64,000 nucleotides of DNA from Pseudoalteromonas citrea (GTDB lineage Bacteria > Pseudomonadota > Gammaproteobacteria > Enterobacterales > Alteromonadaceae), in NCBI RefSeq assembly GCF_000238375.3, contig NZ_AHBZ03000023.1:62001-126000 (forward strand), written 5' to 3'. The first letter of the stretch is position 1. Each line of letters opens with the position of its first letter. The notes under the pieces were generated by a model, which was not told the DNA's origin, did no database searches, and saw nothing but the letters and a program-made list of their open reading frames with translations. Below are positions 33,888 through 47,650 of the stretch, piece after piece. The translations under genes and the position numbers were made by a program.

Positions 33888-33946
33888 CTTAAAAATTCCT
33901 ATAAAGAAATTAAAGTCCAGCCCTTAGAGACCGGACCGAACTAAAA

Positions 33947-36061
33947 TTACTTAACAGCGCGAGCTGCAATTATTGTTTCTGCTACATTTTTTCCGGCTTC
34001 AGCATACTTGGAAAATTCCATTGAGTATGAAGCACGGCCTTGTGTAGCGGAGCGAAGATCGGTCGCATAACCAAACATTTCAGAAAGCGGGACTTGTGCA
34101 TTAACCTGCTTTAAGCCACCAAATGCTTCTTCCATGCCTTCAATTATGCCACGACGACGATTTAAGTCACCTACTACATCACCCATGTTTGTATCAGGGG
34201 TGATAACCTCAACCTTCATCACAGGTTCCATAATAACAGGATTCGCTTCAAGCGCCCCGTTTTTAAAACCTATTGATCCGGCAATTTTAAACGCCATTTC
34301 GTTTGAGTCTACATCATGAAATGAGCCATCAAATAATGTCGCTTTAACACCCAATAACGGATAACCGGCAAGGACTCCTTGACGCATCTGTTCTTGAATG
34401 CCTTTATCAACCGCAGGAATATATTCTTTTGGTACTGCGCCACCTACGATTTCGTTAACGAATTCGTAAATTGGTGCTTCATCATCAGAAATATCCATTG
34501 GTTCAAGCTTGAGCTTAACGTGACCATATTGACCGCGACCACCAGATTGACGTACGAATTTACCTTCCGCTTCTACTGAGTTACGAATAGTCTCTCGGTA
34601 TGCCACTTGAGGTTTACCAACGTTACATTGTACGTTGAATTCACGTTTCATACGGTCAACAATGATATCAAGGTGAAGTTCACCCATACCAGAGATGATC
34701 GTTTGCCCTGATTCTTCATCCGTTTCTACACGGAACGATGGATCTTCTGCCGCTAATTTATTTAGCGCGAGACCCATTTTGTCTTGGTCAGCCACTGTTC
34801 TTGGCTCAACCGCTACTGAAATTACTGGCTCAGGAAATTCCATGCGCTCTAAAGTAATAACAGCTTCTTGTGAACATATTGTGTCACCGGTAGTGACATC
34901 TTTAAGACCAATAGCCGCCGCGATGTCACCAGCGCGTACTTCTTTGATCTCTTCACGAGAATTCGCGTGCATTTGGACGATACGGCCCAAACGCTCTTTT
35001 TTGCCTTTAATTGGGTTGTAAACCGCGTCACCCTGTTTAATAGTACCAGAGTAAACACGGAAAAAGGTTAAAGTACCAACAAATGGGTCAGTGGCAATTT
35101 TAAATGCCAACGCCGAGAACGGCGCATTATCATCTGCGGCACGGGTATCTTCAGACTCATCTTCCAACACACCTTGAATTTCTTTAACCTCTGTAGGTGA
35201 CGGCATGAATTCAACAACCGCATCAAGCACAGCTTGAACACCTTTGTTCTTGAATGCACTACCGCATGTCATCGGCACAATTTCACTGGCCAATGTACGT
35301 TGACGAAGTGCAGATTTAATCTCTTCTTCAGTCAACTCACCGTCTTCTAGATATTTGTCCATTAGCTCTTCAGTGGCCTCAGCAGCACTCTCAACCATGT
35401 GAGCGCGCCATTCTTCGGCTAAATCCTGAAGGTCTGCTGGGATCTCTTCATATGTAAACGTCATACCCTGGTCTTCTTGATTCCAGTTTATGGCTTTCAT
35501 TTTGATGAGATCAATAACGCCTTTAAATTCGTCTTCAGCACCAATTGGTAACTGAATAGGCACAGGTGTCGCGCCAAGGCGCGTTTCAACCTGCTCCACG
35601 ACAGCTAAAAAGTCAGCACCAGTGCGATCCATTTTATTGACGAATACCATGCGAGGTACTTCGTATTTGTTCGCCTGACGCCAAACAGTCTCTGTCTGTG
35701 GCTGCACACCTGATGAAGCACATAACACCACAACCGCACCATCAAGTACGCGTAAAGAACGCTCTACTTCAATGGTGAAGTCTACGTGTCCTGGAGTATC
35801 AATAATATTGATACGATGGTCGTCAAATTGACTTTCCATGCCTTTCCAGAAACACGTGGTCGCAGCAGAAGTAATGGTAATACCACGCTCCTGCTCTTGC
35901 TCCATCCAGTCCATAGTTGCAGCACCATCATGAACTTCACCGATCTTATGAGACAGACCTGTGTAGAACAGAACTCGTTCTGTTGTGGTGGTTTTCCCTG
36001 CATCTACGTGAGCACAAATACCGATGTTGCGGTAGCGCTCAATAGGAGTTGTACGTGCCAT
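33947..36061 (-). CDS. fusA: Elongation factor G
   Basis: This 704-residue translational GTPase drives translocation and helps recycle ribosomes. [15 protein letters not shown] (P loop), DTPGHVDF and NKMDR are present, followed by the family's further domains ([14 protein letters not shown] in domain IV). It sits 27 bases after rpsG and 59 before tufA in the str operon. Confidence 0.98.
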   Translation of the reverse strand: MARTTPIERYRNIGICAHVDAGKTTTTERVLFYTGLSHKIGEVHDGAATMDWMEQEQERGITITSAATTCFWKGMESQFDDHRINIIDTPGHVDFTIEVERSLRVLDGAVVVLCASSGVQPQTETVWRQANKYEVPRMVFVNKMDRTGADFLAVVEQVETRLGATPVPIQLPIGAEDEFKGVIDLIKMKAINWNQEDQGMTFTYEEIPADLQDLAEEWRAHMVESAAEATEELMDKYLEDGELTEEEIKSALRQRTLASEIVPMTCGSAFKNKGVQAVLDAVVEFMPSPTEVKEIQGVLEDESEDTRAADDNAPFSALAFKIATDPFVGTLTFFRVYSGTIKQGDAVYNPIKGKKERLGRIVQMHANSREEIKEVRAGDIAAAIGLKDVTTGDTICSQEAVITLERMEFPEPVISVAVEPRTVADQDKMGLALNKLAAEDPSFRVETDEESGQTIISGMGELHLDIIVDRMKREFNVQCNVGKPQVAYRETIRNSVEAEGKFVRQSGGRGQYGHVKLKLEPMDISDDEAPIYEFVNEIVGGAVPKEYIPAVDKGIQEQMRQGVLAGYPLLGVKATLFDGSFHDVDSNEMAFKIAGSIGFKNGALEANPVIMEPVMKVEVITPDTNMGDVVGDLNRRRGIIEGMEEAFGGLKQVNAQVPLSEMFGYATDLRSATQGRASYSMEFSKYAEAGKNVAETIIAARAVK

Positions 36062-36088
36062 ATTATCCTCTTAAAGGGTCTTAGCAGA

Positions 36089-36577
<489 letters not shown>

Positions 36578-36662
36578 TCAGGTTCGTTATTTAAAACGAT
36601 TCCCCAAAACAAATTATTTAAAAATTAAAACTTAAGTGCTTGGCCTTACTAACGGAGAACCA

Positions 36663-37037
36663 TTAGCCCTTAGGGCGTTTTGCACCGTATTTAGAACGAG
36701 CCTGTCTACGGTCGTTTACGCCTGCACAGTCAAGTGCACCACGTACTGTGTGGAAACGCACACCTGGTAAATCTTTAACACGACCACCACGGATTAGGAT
36801 TACACTGTGCTCTTGAAGGTTGTGACCTTCACCACCGATGTATGATGTAACTTCGAAACCGTTAGTTAAACGTACACGCGCTACTTTACGTAATGCTGAG
36901 TTTGGTTTCTTAGGTGTAGTTGTATATACGCGAGTACATACACCACGCTTTTGCGGACAAGCTTTAAGCGCGGCTGAGTTACTTTTAGTAACTTTGCTAC
37001 GACGTGGCTTACGCACTAGCTGGTTAATAGTTGCCAT
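36663..37037 (-). CDS. rpsL: 30S ribosomal protein S12
   Basis: S12, at 124 residues, helps monitor codon-anticodon pairing in the decoding centre. The streptomycin-relevant lysines are wild type (TPKKPNS and RVKDLPGV). It is the first gene of the str operon and has its own promoter about 100 bases upstream. Confidence 0.98.
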   Translation of the reverse strand: MATINQLVRKPRRSKVTKSNSAALKACPQKRGVCTRVYTTTPKKPNSALRKVARVRLTNGFEVTSYIGGEGHNLQEHSVILIRGGRVKDLPGVRFHTVRGALDCAGVNDRRQARSKYGAKRPKG

Positions 37038-37135
37038 TAAATAGCTCCTGATTAGTTAAAATTACTGCTGAAAAAAATAAAAAAATCTGACCCAACTTTT
37101 CATTCTAAGCTTTGAACGAATAAATGGGTGGCCGA

Positions 37136-37164
37136 ATTTTAATGAGCAAAGTTTGAACTGTCAA
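37136..37164 (-). promoter_or_regulatory. str operon promoter (rpsL)
   Basis: The minus strand has a perfect TTGACA -35 (37159-37164), a 17-base spacer and TAAAAT as -10 (37136-37141), followed by a GC-rich discriminator. Confidence 0.85.
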
Positions 37165-37200
37165 CAAAAAGCATCTGTTGAAGCAATAAGAATGGTGATA

Positions 37201-37220
37201 AAAGGGCAAACTCGCCCTTT
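37201..37220 (-). terminator. Terminator after the small exported-protein operon
   Basis: AAAGGGC/GCCCTTT forms a 7-bp stem with a 6-base loop, with T-rich flanks on both strands. It separates the exported-protein gene from the str promoter. Confidence 0.7.
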
Positions 37221-37333
37221 TTTATACTTTTTTAGTAAAATCCTCTGCTCAAAGTCATATTTTAGTTATTAGATGTCAATGTACACTCGTGGCCCTATGC
37301 ACCGTTTTCTTACGCTTATACTTGTTCAAAACT

Positions 37334-37864
37334 TTATTTTGACGTGCTATCGCTAAACTTGATTGACCCAGCAATTTGTTCAATGTCTTTGCCCTGTAAG
37401 GTTTCAATGGCAAACGACACTGTTTCACATGTAAGCTCATTCAGATTAATAAAAGCGTCTTGTATGTGGATCTTACTTTTTGTACTCGTTAGCTTTTCAT
37501 TCGTAAATTCAAGCTGATCTGCAAACTTATTTAATATGACTTTATCATCACACGAAACCGTATAATTGAGTTCATGCGTAAACTCACTGTGCCATAGCTG
37601 TTTTATCGGACCAACACAGATATCTTCTTCCCACAAAGTGCAAACCGATTCTTGCCTTGATGAAAGCGTAGCATTCCCTTCAACATTTACATCTAACACG
37701 ATCATCGACGCCGCAACATCAAATTCAGGCGTAAACGCCACACTATATTTTTCGTCGTCATTGGTCATATCTTCTATATTGAATGTTCGACTATATTCTA
37801 TTGCTTGACTCCCCATGCTGGCTACTAACAAAATCGTGCTGCTCACTATCATTGATTTGTTCAT
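37334..37864 (-). CDS. Secreted protein of unknown function
   Basis: The 176-residue protein has a signal peptide (MNKSMIVSSTILLVASMGSQA). The mature part is rich in beta-forming stretches, with four or more cysteines (CTLWEEDICVGP, VSCDD, LTCETV) that could form periplasmic or extracellular disulfides. I recognise no family. Its ATG overlaps the stop of the preceding reading frame by four bases (ATGA), implying coupled translation with the frameshifted upstream gene. Both lie between rpoC and rpsL, which are neighbours in many relatives, so the pair looks like an insertion. Confidence 0.7.
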   Translation of the reverse strand: MNKSMIVSSTILLVASMGSQAIEYSRTFNIEDMTNDDEKYSVAFTPEFDVAASMIVLDVNVEGNATLSSRQESVCTLWEEDICVGPIKQLWHSEFTHELNYTVSCDDKVILNKFADQLEFTNEKLTSTKSKIHIQDAFINLNELTCETVSFAIETLQGKDIEQIAGSIKFSDSTSK

Positions 37865-38380
37865 AGCGTATTCTCCGAAGTCGCTCTCAGTCCATCTACT
37901 GCAATGGTGAAGTCAATATTCTCAACTCGAGTATAAAACTGTTTACTTAGATGCCCCTTTTTAACTACCTCAATTTTTATTTGTGTGCAAGCCTCCATAT
38001 CATGTCTTAATTCATAAATATTTGGCATTGCGGGCACTGATGAACGATTCTTACGATACATCTGCACCGACAGGCACACCGTTACATGTCACTTTAGTCG
38101 TTAAACCAAAGTTTCCGGCGAACCATCTTGTCGATACCTTTCCTGCGATATCAAATAGCAAGGATAGTTGTGCTCCTGTGACATCCACTAACGCCACATA
38201 CCCGACCACAGCTTCACGATTTGCATATGATTTGGTTATGGGTCTAAAGTCGTCTTTAGATAAAGTAAGAGGACCTTGAGAAACGCCCAGTGTATTCGCC
38301 TGAACACCACAAGAAAGTGCCAACAAAGACACTATGGGCAACAATTTTCTTTTCACTTTAATTTCCTTATTAACCGACAC
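37861..38380 (-). pseudogene. Frameshifted gene for a second small secreted protein
   Basis: The first frame (38380-38051) encodes a signal peptide (LLPIVSLLALSCGVQA) and about 80 mature residues, then stops after VTCNGVPVGADVS. A second frame, displaced by +1, continues from the same point to 37861 with KNRSSVPAMPNIYELRHDM... and ends in the ATGA overlap with the next gene. Joined, they give about 172 residues, matching the 176 of the downstream partner. The overlap of both frames across the break suggests a recent single-base indel, a sequencing error or, less likely, programmed frameshifting. The family is unknown. Confidence 0.6.
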
Positions 38381-38568
38381 TTCATACAGTACGAAGTGCT
38401 AATATGTAACTTAGTTTCTCTCAATCAGCTTGCTGTTAAAATAACAAATTCACGAGCAATACCTTTGAGTATATTTCAAGTCCTTTTGCAATATATGTAC
38501 CGATTACTGCTAATTACATGTGCCAATTCGCTTATTTTGCAACCAAAACACCGATATCCACGCACAAA

Positions 38569-38590
38569 AAAGCCGCCTTTCGGCGGCTTT
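38569..38590 (-). terminator. rpoC terminator
   Basis: AAAGCCGCC and GGCGGCTTT pair around a TTTC loop, followed on the minus strand by a T-rich run. It lies 40 bases after the rpoC stop codon. Confidence 0.9.
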
Positions 38591-38629
38591 AAAACCTAGT
38601 GGTATTTACATACCTAGCTGATAATGCAC

Positions 38630-41600
38630 TTAGTCATTACCACCTAACAAGTCCGCATTAAGTGCATCTGTTAGTGCTTGAGTTGCCTCTTCTGCACTTA
38701 CCGTCTGCTCTTCTACAGGCTGTTCAGCTTGCTTACGACGTGCCATACGCTCTTGGTGATAAGAGAAACCAGTACCCGCTGGGATCAAACGACCCACGAT
38801 TACGTTTTCTTTCAGACCACGAAGTTCATCGCTCTTACCATTTACAGCAGCTTCAGTTAGGACACGTGTTGTCTCCTGGAACGAGGCAGCTGAAATGAAC
38901 GATTCAGTCGCAAGTGATGCTTTAGTAATACCCATAAGTTGTATTTCAAACTTGGCTGGGATCTTACCTTGCTTTTCAAGTTCACGGTTCGAGATATTCA
39001 CTCGTGCCACTTCAACTTGCTCACCGGCTAAGAACTCCGTATCACCACCGTCTAGGATGATACACTTACGTAGCATCTGACGGATGATTGTTTCGATGTG
39101 CTTATCGTTAATCTTTACACCCTGTAAACGATATACTTCTTGTACTTCGTTTACGATGTAATTAGACACATCAGTCACACCACGTAGACGTAAGATGTCG
39201 TGCGGAGACTCAGGACCATCGGCGATAACTTCACCTTTAGACACTGATTCACCTTCGAACACGTTAAGTTGACGCCATTTCGGGATCATCTCTTCGTAAT
39301 GATCGCCTTCATCTGGTGTAATAACTAAACGCTTCTTACCTTTAGTCTCTTTACCGAAGCTAATAGTACCTGTGATCTCAGCAAGAATTGCTGGCTCTTT
39401 AGGCTTACGTGCTTCAAATAAGTCCGCAACGCGCGGTAGACCACCGGTGATATCTCGAGTTTTTGAACCTTCTTGTGGGATACGCGCTAGCGCTTGACCC
39501 GGTGCAGCAGTTGCACCATCAGAAATTTCAATTGTCGTGAATGATGGTAAACGAATTTCTTGTAGGCCACGCTCTTGGCTTTCAACAATAAGTTTAGGCT
39601 CTTTAGCGTTAACCTTAGAAAGGTCTTTAACAACAACACGTGTTAAACCAGTCAGGTCATCCGTTTGCGCTTCTGTATTGCTATCATCAATGTCTGAGAA
39701 AGACACTTTTGATTCATGCTCAAGAATGATTGGGTGACTATGCGGGTCCCATGTTGCAACAACATCGTTACCTTGAACTTCAGCACCGTCTTGGATTGTT
39801 AATACCGCACCGTAAGGTACTTTATAACGCTCTTTCTCACGGCCATGCTCATCAATAACAGTAATTTCTGTTGAACGTGAAGTAATAACGATTTTGCCAT
39901 CAGTATTAAGTACATACTTAGCATTATGTAGCTTCATGCTACCGTTATTTTTAACTTGTACGCTGTTCTCTGCTGATGCTCTTGATGCAGCACCACCGAT
40001 GTGGAATGTACGCATCGTAAGCTGTGTACCTGGCTCACCGATTGACTGAGCAGCGATAACACCCACTGACTCACCCGCATTGATGATGTGTCCACGTGCA
40101 AGGTCACGACCGTAACACTTAGCACATACACCGAAGTCGTTATCACAAGTGATAACAGAACGTACGCGTACTTCGTCAACTGAGTGCTCTTCTAGAAGGT
40201 CACACAGTTTTTCGTCAAGCATGATGTTACGCTCAACCAATACTTCGTCAGTACCAGGCTTAACAACATCTTCAGCAACTACACGACCTAATACACGTTC
40301 GCGTAGTGGCTCAACAACATCACCACCTTCGATAAGTGGTTTCATTGTTAGACCGTCTAATGTGCCACAGTCGTCATCATTGATAACCAAATCTTGTGCA
40401 ACATCTACGAGACGACGAGTTAGGTAACCCGAGTTCGCTGTCTTAAGTGCTGTATCGGCTAGACCTTTACGCGCACCGTGCGTTGAGATGAAGTACTGTA
40501 GTACGTTTAGACCTTCACGGAAGTTAGCGGTGATCGGAGTCTCGATGATTGAACCATCTGGACGTGCCATTAGACCACGCATACCCGCTAGCTGACGGAT
40601 CTGAGCGGCACTACCACGAGCACCAGAGTCTGCCATCATAAACACTGAGTTAAATGACGGTTGCTCTTCTTCTTCACCTTTAGCATTGATAACGGTGTCT
40701 TTCGACAAGTTTGCCATCATTTCACGTGATAAGTTTTCGTTAACACGTGACCAGATATCGATTACTTTGTTGTATTTCTCACCCGCAGTTACAAGACCAG
40801 ATTGGAACTGTTGGTTGATTTCATTAACTTCTGCTTCTGCATTGTCAATGATTTCGGCTTTAACTGGTGGAATAACCAAGTCATTAATACCGATAGAAAC
40901 ACCAGACTTCATCGCATAATGGAAACCGGTATACATTACTTGGTCAGCAAAGATTACCGTATCTTTTAGACCTAAACGGCGATAACACTCGTTTAGAAGA
41001 TTTGAAATCTGCTTTTTACCTAATGCTTTGTTGATAAGCTCAAACGGTAAGCCTTCAGGTAATACCAAAGAAAGTATTGCACGACCCACTGTCGTATCAA
41101 TGATTTCTGTTACTTCAGAACGCTCGCCAGTTTCTTCATCAATGCGTGTTTCAGTAATACGTACTTTTACACGAGCATGAAGTTCAGCAGTACCTGTACG
41201 GTATGCTTTTTCTGCTTCTTTCTGATCTTTAAAGACAATGCCTTCACCTTTACCATTGATGCGATCACGCGTCATGTAGTAAAGACCCAATACAACGTCC
41301 TGTGAAGGTACGATGATTGGTTCACCGTTCGCTGGAGATAGGATGTTGTTTGTAGACATCATCAGCGCACGGGCTTCAATTTGAGCTTCGATTGTCAACG
41401 GTACGTGTACCGCCATTTGGTCACCATCGAAGTCGGCGTTATAGGCCGCACATACTAATGGGTGTAAATGGATTGCTTTACCTTCGATTAGTACCGGCTC
41501 AAAAGCCTGGATACCAAGACGGTGAAGTGTTGGTGCACGGTTAAGTAATACTGGGTGTTCACGGATCACTTCATCAAGTACGTCCCAAACCTCAGGTACT

Positions 41601-42811
41601 TCACGCTCAACCATCTTCTTGGCAGCTTTGATAGTCGTAGCCATGCCGCGACGCTCAAGTTTACCGTAGATAAATGGCTTAAATAGCTCTAATGCCATCT
41701 TCTTTGGAAGACCACACTGGTGAAGTTTAAGCGTAGGACCTACTGTGATTACAGAACGGCCTGAGTAATCTACACGCTTACCTAGTAAGTTTTGACGGAA
41801 ACGACCTTGCTTACCTTTGATCATATCTGCAAGCGACTTAAGTGGACGCTTGTTAGAACCGGTAATTGCACGACCACGACGACCATTATCAAGTAGCGCA
41901 TCAACCGCTTCTTGTAACATACGCTTTTCGTTACGTACGATAATGTCTGGTGCCGCTAAGTCTAGAAGACGCTTCAAACGGTTATTACGGTTAATAACAC
42001 GACGGTATAAATCGTTCAGATCAGACGTCGCAAAACGTCCGCCATCTAGTGGTACTAGTGGACGAAGATCTGGTGGAAGAACCGGAAGCACGCTCATGAT
42101 CATCCACTCAGGGTTGTTACCTGATTGGTGGAAAGATTCCATAAGCTTAAGACGCTTAGTGATTTTCTTACGCTTAGTCTCAGAGTTAATTGTTGGTAAC
42201 TCTTCACGCATTTCTGCGATTAACTGACCAAGGTCAAGTTCACGAAGTAAGTCTAGTACTGCTTCAGCACCCATCTTAGCTTCGAACTCATCACCGTGCT
42301 CTTCTAATGCATCTAGGTATTCTTCTTCACCTAGTAGCTGACTACGCTCAAGCGTCGTCATACCTGGTTCAGTTACCACGAATGATTCGAAATAAAGTAC
42401 ACGCTCAATATCACGTAACGTCATGTCTAGCATTAAGCCAATACGAGACGGAAGTGATTTAAGGAACCAGATGTGAGCCACTGGGCTCGCTAGTTCAATG
42501 TGACCCATACGGTCACGGCGTACTTTGGTTAGCGTTACTTCAACGCCACATTTTTCACAGATCACACCACGGTGTTTTAAGCGCTTATATTTACCACATA
42601 AACACTCATAATCTTTCACTGGGCCGAAAATACGGGCACAGAATAAGCCATCACGCTCAGGCTTGAAAGTACGGTAGTTGATTGTCTCAGGTTTCTTTAC
42701 TTCGCCGTAAGACCATGAACGAACCATGTCTGGTGAAGCAAGACCAATTCGAATCGCATCGAATTCTTCGGTCTTATTTTGTTGCTTCAGAAACTTAAGT
42801 AAGTCTTTCAC
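38630..42811 (-). CDS. rpoC: RNA polymerase beta' subunit
   Basis: The subunit has 1393 residues from GTG 42811 ([10 protein letters not shown]...), chosen because GGAG lies seven bases upstream and relatives begin MKDLLKFLK; an in-frame ATG 12 codons earlier has no ribosome site. It carries the first zinc site ([19 protein letters not shown]), the catalytic Mg loop NADFDGDQM, and the second zinc site ([11 protein letters not shown]). It follows rpoB by 116 bases and ends at a strong terminator. Confidence 0.97.
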   Translation of the reverse strand: MKDLLKFLKQQNKTEEFDAIRIGLASPDMVRSWSYGEVKKPETINYRTFKPERDGLFCARIFGPVKDYECLCGKYKRLKHRGVICEKCGVEVTLTKVRRDRMGHIELASPVAHIWFLKSLPSRIGLMLDMTLRDIERVLYFESFVVTEPGMTTLERSQLLGEEEYLDALEEHGDEFEAKMGAEAVLDLLRELDLGQLIAEMREELPTINSETKRKKITKRLKLMESFHQSGNNPEWMIMSVLPVLPPDLRPLVPLDGGRFATSDLNDLYRRVINRNNRLKRLLDLAAPDIIVRNEKRMLQEAVDALLDNGRRGRAITGSNKRPLKSLADMIKGKQGRFRQNLLGKRVDYSGRSVITVGPTLKLHQCGLPKKMALELFKPFIYGKLERRGMATTIKAAKKMVEREVPEVWDVLDEVIREHPVLLNRAPTLHRLGIQAFEPVLIEGKAIHLHPLVCAAYNADFDGDQMAVHVPLTIEAQIEARALMMSTNNILSPANGEPIIVPSQDVVLGLYYMTRDRINGKGEGIVFKDQKEAEKAYRTGTAELHARVKVRITETRIDEETGERSEVTEIIDTTVGRAILSLVLPEGLPFELINKALGKKQISNLLNECYRRLGLKDTVIFADQVMYTGFHYAMKSGVSIGINDLVIPPVKAEIIDNAEAEVNEINQQFQSGLVTAGEKYNKVIDIWSRVNENLSREMMANLSKDTVINAKGEEEEQPSFNSVFMMADSGARGSAAQIRQLAGMRGLMARPDGSIIETPITANFREGLNVLQYFISTHGARKGLADTALKTANSGYLTRRLVDVAQDLVINDDDCGTLDGLTMKPLIEGGDVVEPLRERVLGRVVAEDVVKPGTDEVLVERNIMLDEKLCDLLEEHSVDEVRVRSVITCDNDFGVCAKCYGRDLARGHIINAGESVGVIAAQSIGEPGTQLTMRTFHIGGAASRASAENSVQVKNNGSMKLHNAKYVLNTDGKIVITSRSTEITVIDEHGREKERYKVPYGAVLTIQDGAEVQGNDVVATWDPHSHPIILEHESKVSFSDIDDSNTEAQTDDLTGLTRVVVKDLSKVNAKEPKLIVESQERGLQEIRLPSFTTIEISDGATAAPGQALARIPQEGSKTRDITGGLPRVADLFEARKPKEPAILAEITGTISFGKETKGKKRLVITPDEGDHYEEMIPKWRQLNVFEGESVSKGEVIADGPESPHDILRLRGVTDVSNYIVNEVQEVYRLQGVKINDKHIETIIRQMLRKCIILDGGDTEFLAGEQVEVARVNISNRELEKQGKIPAKFEIQLMGITKASLATESFISAASFQETTRVLTEAAVNGKSDELRGLKENVIVGRLIPAGTGFSYHQERMARRKQAEQPVEEQTVSAEEATQALTDALNADLLGGND

Positions 42812-42927
42812 CTTAGCTCTCCTGTCGGAGGTTAATCTTGAGGGCAAGCATTGCTCACCCCTACATTCTTTTAATCCGGCTACCCAATTATGGGGAACTG
42901 CCGCACCGTATTGATGCGGCTATCAGA

Positions 42928-45900
42928 TTAGTGTTCTTCCAACTCGATGTTGATACCGAGTGAGCGGATCTCTTTGAGCAATACGTTGAATGACTCTGGC
43001 ATACCCGGTTCCATCTTATGGTTACCGTCAACGATGTTTTTATACATCTTAGTACGACCGTTTACGTCATCCGACTTAACTGTCAACATTTCCTGAAGTG
43101 TATAGGCAGCACCGTATGCTTCTAATGCCCATACCTCCATCTCACCGAATCGCTGTCCACCGAACTGAGCTTTACCACCTAGTGGCTGCTGAGTTACTAA
43201 GCTGTAAGAACCAGTTGAACGTGCGTGCATCTTGTCATCAACCAAGTGGTTAAGCTTCAACATGTACATGTAACCTACAGTTACTTGACGTTCAAATGCA
43301 TCACCAGTACGACCATCATAAAGCGTAACCTGACCGCTTGATGGGTATCCACCTAGCTCAAGTAGCTCTTTGATTTCGCTTTCTTTTGCACCATCAAATG
43401 CAGGTGTTGCAATTGGTAAACCACCTTTAAGGTTTACAGCTAAGCGTTGGACTTCATCATCAGAGAAGCTAGCAATATCTACCTTCTGACGACAATCACC
43501 GACTTCGTATGCTTTTTTGATGAATTCGCGCAATTCGTGAATTTCACGCTGCTCTTTCATCATTTCTTCAAGACGTTCACCGATACCACGTGCAGCAAGA
43601 CCCATATGCGTTTCAAGGATCTGACCGATGTTCATTCGCGATGGTACACCCAGTGGGTTCAACACGATATCTACAGTACGACCTTTGTCATCATAAGGCA
43701 TGTCTTCAACAGGTACGATGGTTGAGATAACACCTTTGTTACCGTGACGACCAGCCATTTTATCACCAGGCTGAATACGACGTTTAACGGCAAGGTAAAC
43801 CTTAACAATCTTAAGTACACCAGGCTGCAAGTCATCACCTTGTGTGATCTTGCGGCGTTTGTTTTCAAACTTCTTGTCGTACTCGGCTTTAAGCTCGTCG
43901 TACTGTGCAGCTAACTGCTCTAGTTCAGACTGTTGACCTTCGTCAGCAAGGCTTTGCGTCAGCAACTTCTCAGTGCTTAGCTCTGCAATTTTGTCTTCAC
44001 TGAAACCAGCTTGAACAAGTAAATTACGTGCACGGTTTAGTACACCACCTTCTAGGATCTTGAACTCTTCGTTGAAGTCTTTTTTCGCTTCACGAAGCTG
44101 CATGTCTTCAACTTCAAGTGCACGCTTATCTTTTTCAACGCCATCACGCGTGAATACTTGTACGTCGATGACAGTACCAGTTACAGAGTTTGGTACGCGT
44201 AGAGAGCTGTCTTTTACGTCAGACGCTTTCTCACCAAAGATTGCACGCAGTAGCTTCTCTTCAGGTGTTAGTTGTGTTTCACCTTTAGGGGTTACTTTAC
44301 CAACTAGGATATCGCCGCCTTTTACTTCAGCACCGATATATACAACACCTGATTCATCAAGCTTACCTAACGCAGATTCACCTACGTTCGGAATATCTGC
44401 AGTGATTTCTTCTGGACCTAACTTAGTATCACGGGCAATACACTGTAGCTCTTGAATGTGGATAGTCGTTAGACGATCTTCTTCAACAACGCGCTCAGAT
44501 AATAAAATCGAGTCTTCGAAGTTGTAACCATTCCAAGGCATGAATGCCACACGTAAGTTTTGACCTAGTGCTAAATCACCTAAATCTGTTGATGGACCAT
44601 CTGCAAGTACATCACCACGTACAACCGGCTCACCAACCATACAAGTTGGTTTTTGGTTAATACAAGTATTTTGGTTTGAACGTGTGTATTTCGTTAAGTT
44701 ATAGATGTCGATACCGGCTTCACCAGGTACACGCTCTTCTTCATTAACGTTTACAACGATACGGCTTGCATCAGCGTATTTCACTACACCGCCACGTTTT
44801 GCAACGATGGTTACACCTGAATCTTTCGCAAGTGTAAGTTCAATACCAGTACCTACTAACGGCTTATCTGCTTTTAACGTCGGAACTGCTTGACGTTGCA
44901 TGTTTGAACCCATCAATGCACGGTTAGCATCATCGTGTTCAAGGAATGGGATAAGCGCTGCTGCCACAGAGATAACCTGCTGTGGAGATACGTCCATATA
45001 TTGAATGTCAGCGCGACCCATAAAGGTTGATTCACCTTTGTGACGACACGGGATCTGCTCATCAATAAATTCGTTATTTTCGTCTAAGTTTGAGTTCGCC
45101 TGTGCGATTACAAACTGACCTTCCTCAATAGCAGAAAGGTAATCAACTTCATCAGTTACAACGCTATCGACAACTTTACGGTAAGGTGTTTCTAAGAAAC
45201 CGTAGTCATTTGTACGCGCATACGTTGATAATGAGTTGATTAGACCGATGTTCGGGCCTTCCGGCGTTTCGATTGGACAAACACGACCATAGTGCGTTAC
45301 GTGTACATCTCGCACTTCGAAGCCAGCACGTTCACGTGTCAAACCACCCGGACCTAATGCAGAAATACGACGCTTGTGCGTTACTTCTGAAAGCGGGTTG
45401 TTTTGGTCCATAAACTGAGAAAGCTGTGAAGAACCGAAGAACTCTTTAACTGCCGCAGAAATAGGCTTAGCATTAATAAGATCTTGAGGCATGATTGCAT
45501 CAAGGTCACCAAGGCTTAAGCGTTCGCGCACAGCACGTTCTACACGTACAAGACCAACACGGAATTGGTTTTCAGCCATTTCACCAACAGAGCGAATACG
45601 ACGGTTACCAAGGTGGTCGATATCATCTACTTCACCTTTACCATTTCTGATGTCGATTAATACCTTCATCACAGAAACAATATCAGTTTTGTCTAATGTA
45701 CCCGGGCCTGTATCTGTATCGTAACCTACACGGCTGTTAAACTTCATACGACCAACAGTCGATAAGTCATAACGCTCTTCAGAGAAGAATAGGTTATCGA
45801 ATAATGCTTCAGCAGCATCTTTCGTTGGCGGCTCATCTGGGCGCATCATACGGTAGATTTCTACCAATGCTTCTAGGCGGTTGCTTGTAGAATCAATGCG

Positions 45901-46953
45901 AACTGTATCAGAAATGTAAGCACCGCTGTCTACATCGTTGATGTACAGGGTATCGATCTTAGTATGGCCGGCTTTTACAAGCTCTGCCATCAACTCAAGA
46001 GATAACTCAGCATTTGCCTCAACAATTACTTCGCCTGTTGATGTATCAACGTAGTTTTTAGCAACCACACGACCTATGATGTACTCATGTGGTACTTCAA
46101 GGTGTTTGATTTCTTTCTTTTCAAGTGTTTTGATGTGGCGCGCAGTAACACGACGGCCCGCTTCAACTAACACTTCGCCTTCATCATCTTTAATATCAAA
46201 TGCCGCTGTTTCACCACGAAGACGTGATGGTACTAGCTCCATTAATACTTTACCGTTAGCCACTTCAAATGCAGTGGTCTCGAAGAACATATCTAGAATT
46301 TCTTCGGTCGTGTACTCAAGTGCACGTAAGATGATTGACGCAGGTAATTTACGGCGACGGTCAATACGTACGTAAAGATTATCTTTTACGTCGAATTCAA
46401 AGTCTAACCATGAACCACGGTAAGGAATAACACGTGCATTATAAAGCACTTTACCAGACGAGTGTGACTTACCACGGTCGTTATCAAAGAATACACCAGG
46501 TGAACGGTGTAGCTGAGAAACGATTACACGCTCAGTACCATTGATAACAAAAGTACCGGTATCTGTCATGAGCGGGATTTCGCCCATATACACTTCTTGC
46601 TCTTTAATGTCTTTTACTGTGCCTGGCGCTTCTTTATCCATTAGCACAAGACGAAGTTTTACGCGAAGTGGAGCAGAAAAAGTCACACCGCGAATTTGAC
46701 ATTCTTTTACATCGAATACTGGCTCACCAATACGATAACTTACGTACTGTAGCTCAGAATTTCCCGAGTAGCTTTTGATTGGGAAAACAGAACGAAATGC
46801 TGCTTCCAAACCATGATCACCATCGGCGTCCGGATTCAAGAACTTTTTGAACGATTCTAACTGCGTAGACAGTAAGAAAGGTATGTCCAAAACTTGTGGA
46901 CGTTTACCAAAATCCTTACGGATACGTTTCTTTTCAGAATAAGAGTAAGCCAT
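42928..46953 (-). CDS. rpoB: RNA polymerase beta subunit
   Basis: The subunit has 1341 residues from ATG 46953 ([18 protein letters not shown]), with AGGAA upstream; the frame is open for 28 more codons but those are not part of the family. The rifampicin region ([30 protein letters not shown]) is wild type. It forms the catalytic cleft with beta'. An attenuator-like hairpin separates it from rplL. Confidence 0.98.
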   Translation of the reverse strand: MAYSYSEKKRIRKDFGKRPQVLDIPFLLSTQLESFKKFLNPDADGDHGLEAAFRSVFPIKSYSGNSELQYVSYRIGEPVFDVKECQIRGVTFSAPLRVKLRLVLMDKEAPGTVKDIKEQEVYMGEIPLMTDTGTFVINGTERVIVSQLHRSPGVFFDNDRGKSHSSGKVLYNARVIPYRGSWLDFEFDVKDNLYVRIDRRRKLPASIILRALEYTTEEILDMFFETTAFEVANGKVLMELVPSRLRGETAAFDIKDDEGEVLVEAGRRVTARHIKTLEKKEIKHLEVPHEYIIGRVVAKNYVDTSTGEVIVEANAELSLELMAELVKAGHTKIDTLYINDVDSGAYISDTVRIDSTSNRLEALVEIYRMMRPDEPPTKDAAEALFDNLFFSEERYDLSTVGRMKFNSRVGYDTDTGPGTLDKTDIVSVMKVLIDIRNGKGEVDDIDHLGNRRIRSVGEMAENQFRVGLVRVERAVRERLSLGDLDAIMPQDLINAKPISAAVKEFFGSSQLSQFMDQNNPLSEVTHKRRISALGPGGLTRERAGFEVRDVHVTHYGRVCPIETPEGPNIGLINSLSTYARTNDYGFLETPYRKVVDSVVTDEVDYLSAIEEGQFVIAQANSNLDENNEFIDEQIPCRHKGESTFMGRADIQYMDVSPQQVISVAAALIPFLEHDDANRALMGSNMQRQAVPTLKADKPLVGTGIELTLAKDSGVTIVAKRGGVVKYADASRIVVNVNEEERVPGEAGIDIYNLTKYTRSNQNTCINQKPTCMVGEPVVRGDVLADGPSTDLGDLALGQNLRVAFMPWNGYNFEDSILLSERVVEEDRLTTIHIQELQCIARDTKLGPEEITADIPNVGESALGKLDESGVVYIGAEVKGGDILVGKVTPKGETQLTPEEKLLRAIFGEKASDVKDSSLRVPNSVTGTVIDVQVFTRDGVEKDKRALEVEDMQLREAKKDFNEEFKILEGGVLNRARNLLVQAGFSEDKIAELSTEKLLTQSLADEGQQSELEQLAAQYDELKAEYDKKFENKRRKITQGDDLQPGVLKIVKVYLAVKRRIQPGDKMAGRHGNKGVISTIVPVEDMPYDDKGRTVDIVLNPLGVPSRMNIGQILETHMGLAARGIGERLEEMMKEQREIHELREFIKKAYEVGDCRQKVDIASFSDDEVQRLAVNLKGGLPIATPAFDGAKESEIKELLELGGYPSSGQVTLYDGRTGDAFERQVTVGYMYMLKLNHLVDDKMHARSTGSYSLVTQQPLGGKAQFGGQRFGEMEVWALEAYGAAYTLQEMLTVKSDDVNGRTKMYKNIVDGNHKMEPGMPESFNVLLKEIRSLGINIELEEH

Positions 46954-47146
46954 GGGGTTCCTCAGCTTGCTGATCTTTGACCCAACCTGTTCTTGTATGA
47001 ACAGACTTAACTGGCATCTAAGCCAGGATAACAACATCTAATTGTCACCCTATAAATCAACGCTATTGACAAAAATATAAGTCATTGAAAATAATGAAAA
47101 AATATAGAGGTTTTGCACTCAGCGAATATTTCACGCTATAGCGCAA

Positions 47147-47178
47147 AAGGGCCGGTGATTAAAAAATCACCAGCCCTT
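47147..47178 (-). terminator. Attenuator-like hairpin between rplL and rpoB
   Basis: AAGGGC-C-GGTGATT and AATCACC-A-GCCCTT pair around an AAAA loop, with TTTT next on the minus strand. As in other enterics and relatives, partial termination here would lower rpoBC transcription below that of the ribosomal genes. Confidence 0.75.
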
Positions 47179-47216
47179 GCCTGATTTCTCAGACAGCGAA
47201 CCTAGCAAAAGCTAGA

Positions 47217-47579
47217 TTACTTGATCTCAACTTCAGCACCAGCTGCTTCAAGATCAGTTTTAAGTGCTTCAGCTTCTTCTTTAGAAACAGCTTCTTTCAC
47301 TGGAGTTGGAGCAGCTTCAACAAGTGCTTTAGCTTCTTTAAGGCCTAGACCAGTTGCGCCACGTACTGCTTTGATAGAAGCAACTTTGTTAGCGCCAGCA
47401 GCAGTAAGGATAACGTCAAATTCAGTTTTCTCTTCTGCAGCTTCAGCAGCAGGACCAGCAACAACAGCAGCTGCTGCAGTTACACCGAACTTCTCTTCCA
47501 TTGCTTCTACTAGTTCAACAACGTCCATTACTGACATTTCAGCAATTGCGTCAAGGATTTGGTCTTTAGTTACAGACAT
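47217..47579 (-). CDS. rplL: 50S ribosomal protein L7/L12
   Basis: L7/L12, at 120 residues, is the acidic Ala/Glu-rich stalk protein: N-terminal dimerisation helices, an alanine-rich hinge near 38-50 and a globular domain binding translation GTPases. It follows rplJ. Confidence 0.98.
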   Translation of the reverse strand: MSVTKDQILDAIAEMSVMDVVELVEAMEEKFGVTAAAAVVAGPAAEAAEEKTEFDVILTAAGANKVASIKAVRGATGLGLKEAKALVEAAPTPVKEAVSKEEAEALKTDLEAAGAEVEIK

Positions 47580-47650
47580 TTCAAATTTCCTAATTATTTA
47601 CGAACCCATGTGGTTCAAAAAAATTTATTAAAGAAAGGAGCGGGCTTAAA

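Noticed and set aside
42812-42847. Upstream ATG start for rpoC
   Set aside because: The 12 extra codons are absent from the family and have no ribosome site, while GTG 42811 has GGAG at proper spacing and aligns to MKDLLKFLK of relatives.
46954-47037. 28-codon N-terminal extension of rpoB
   Set aside because: The family begins MAYSYSEKK, which matches ATG 46953 with AGGAA upstream.
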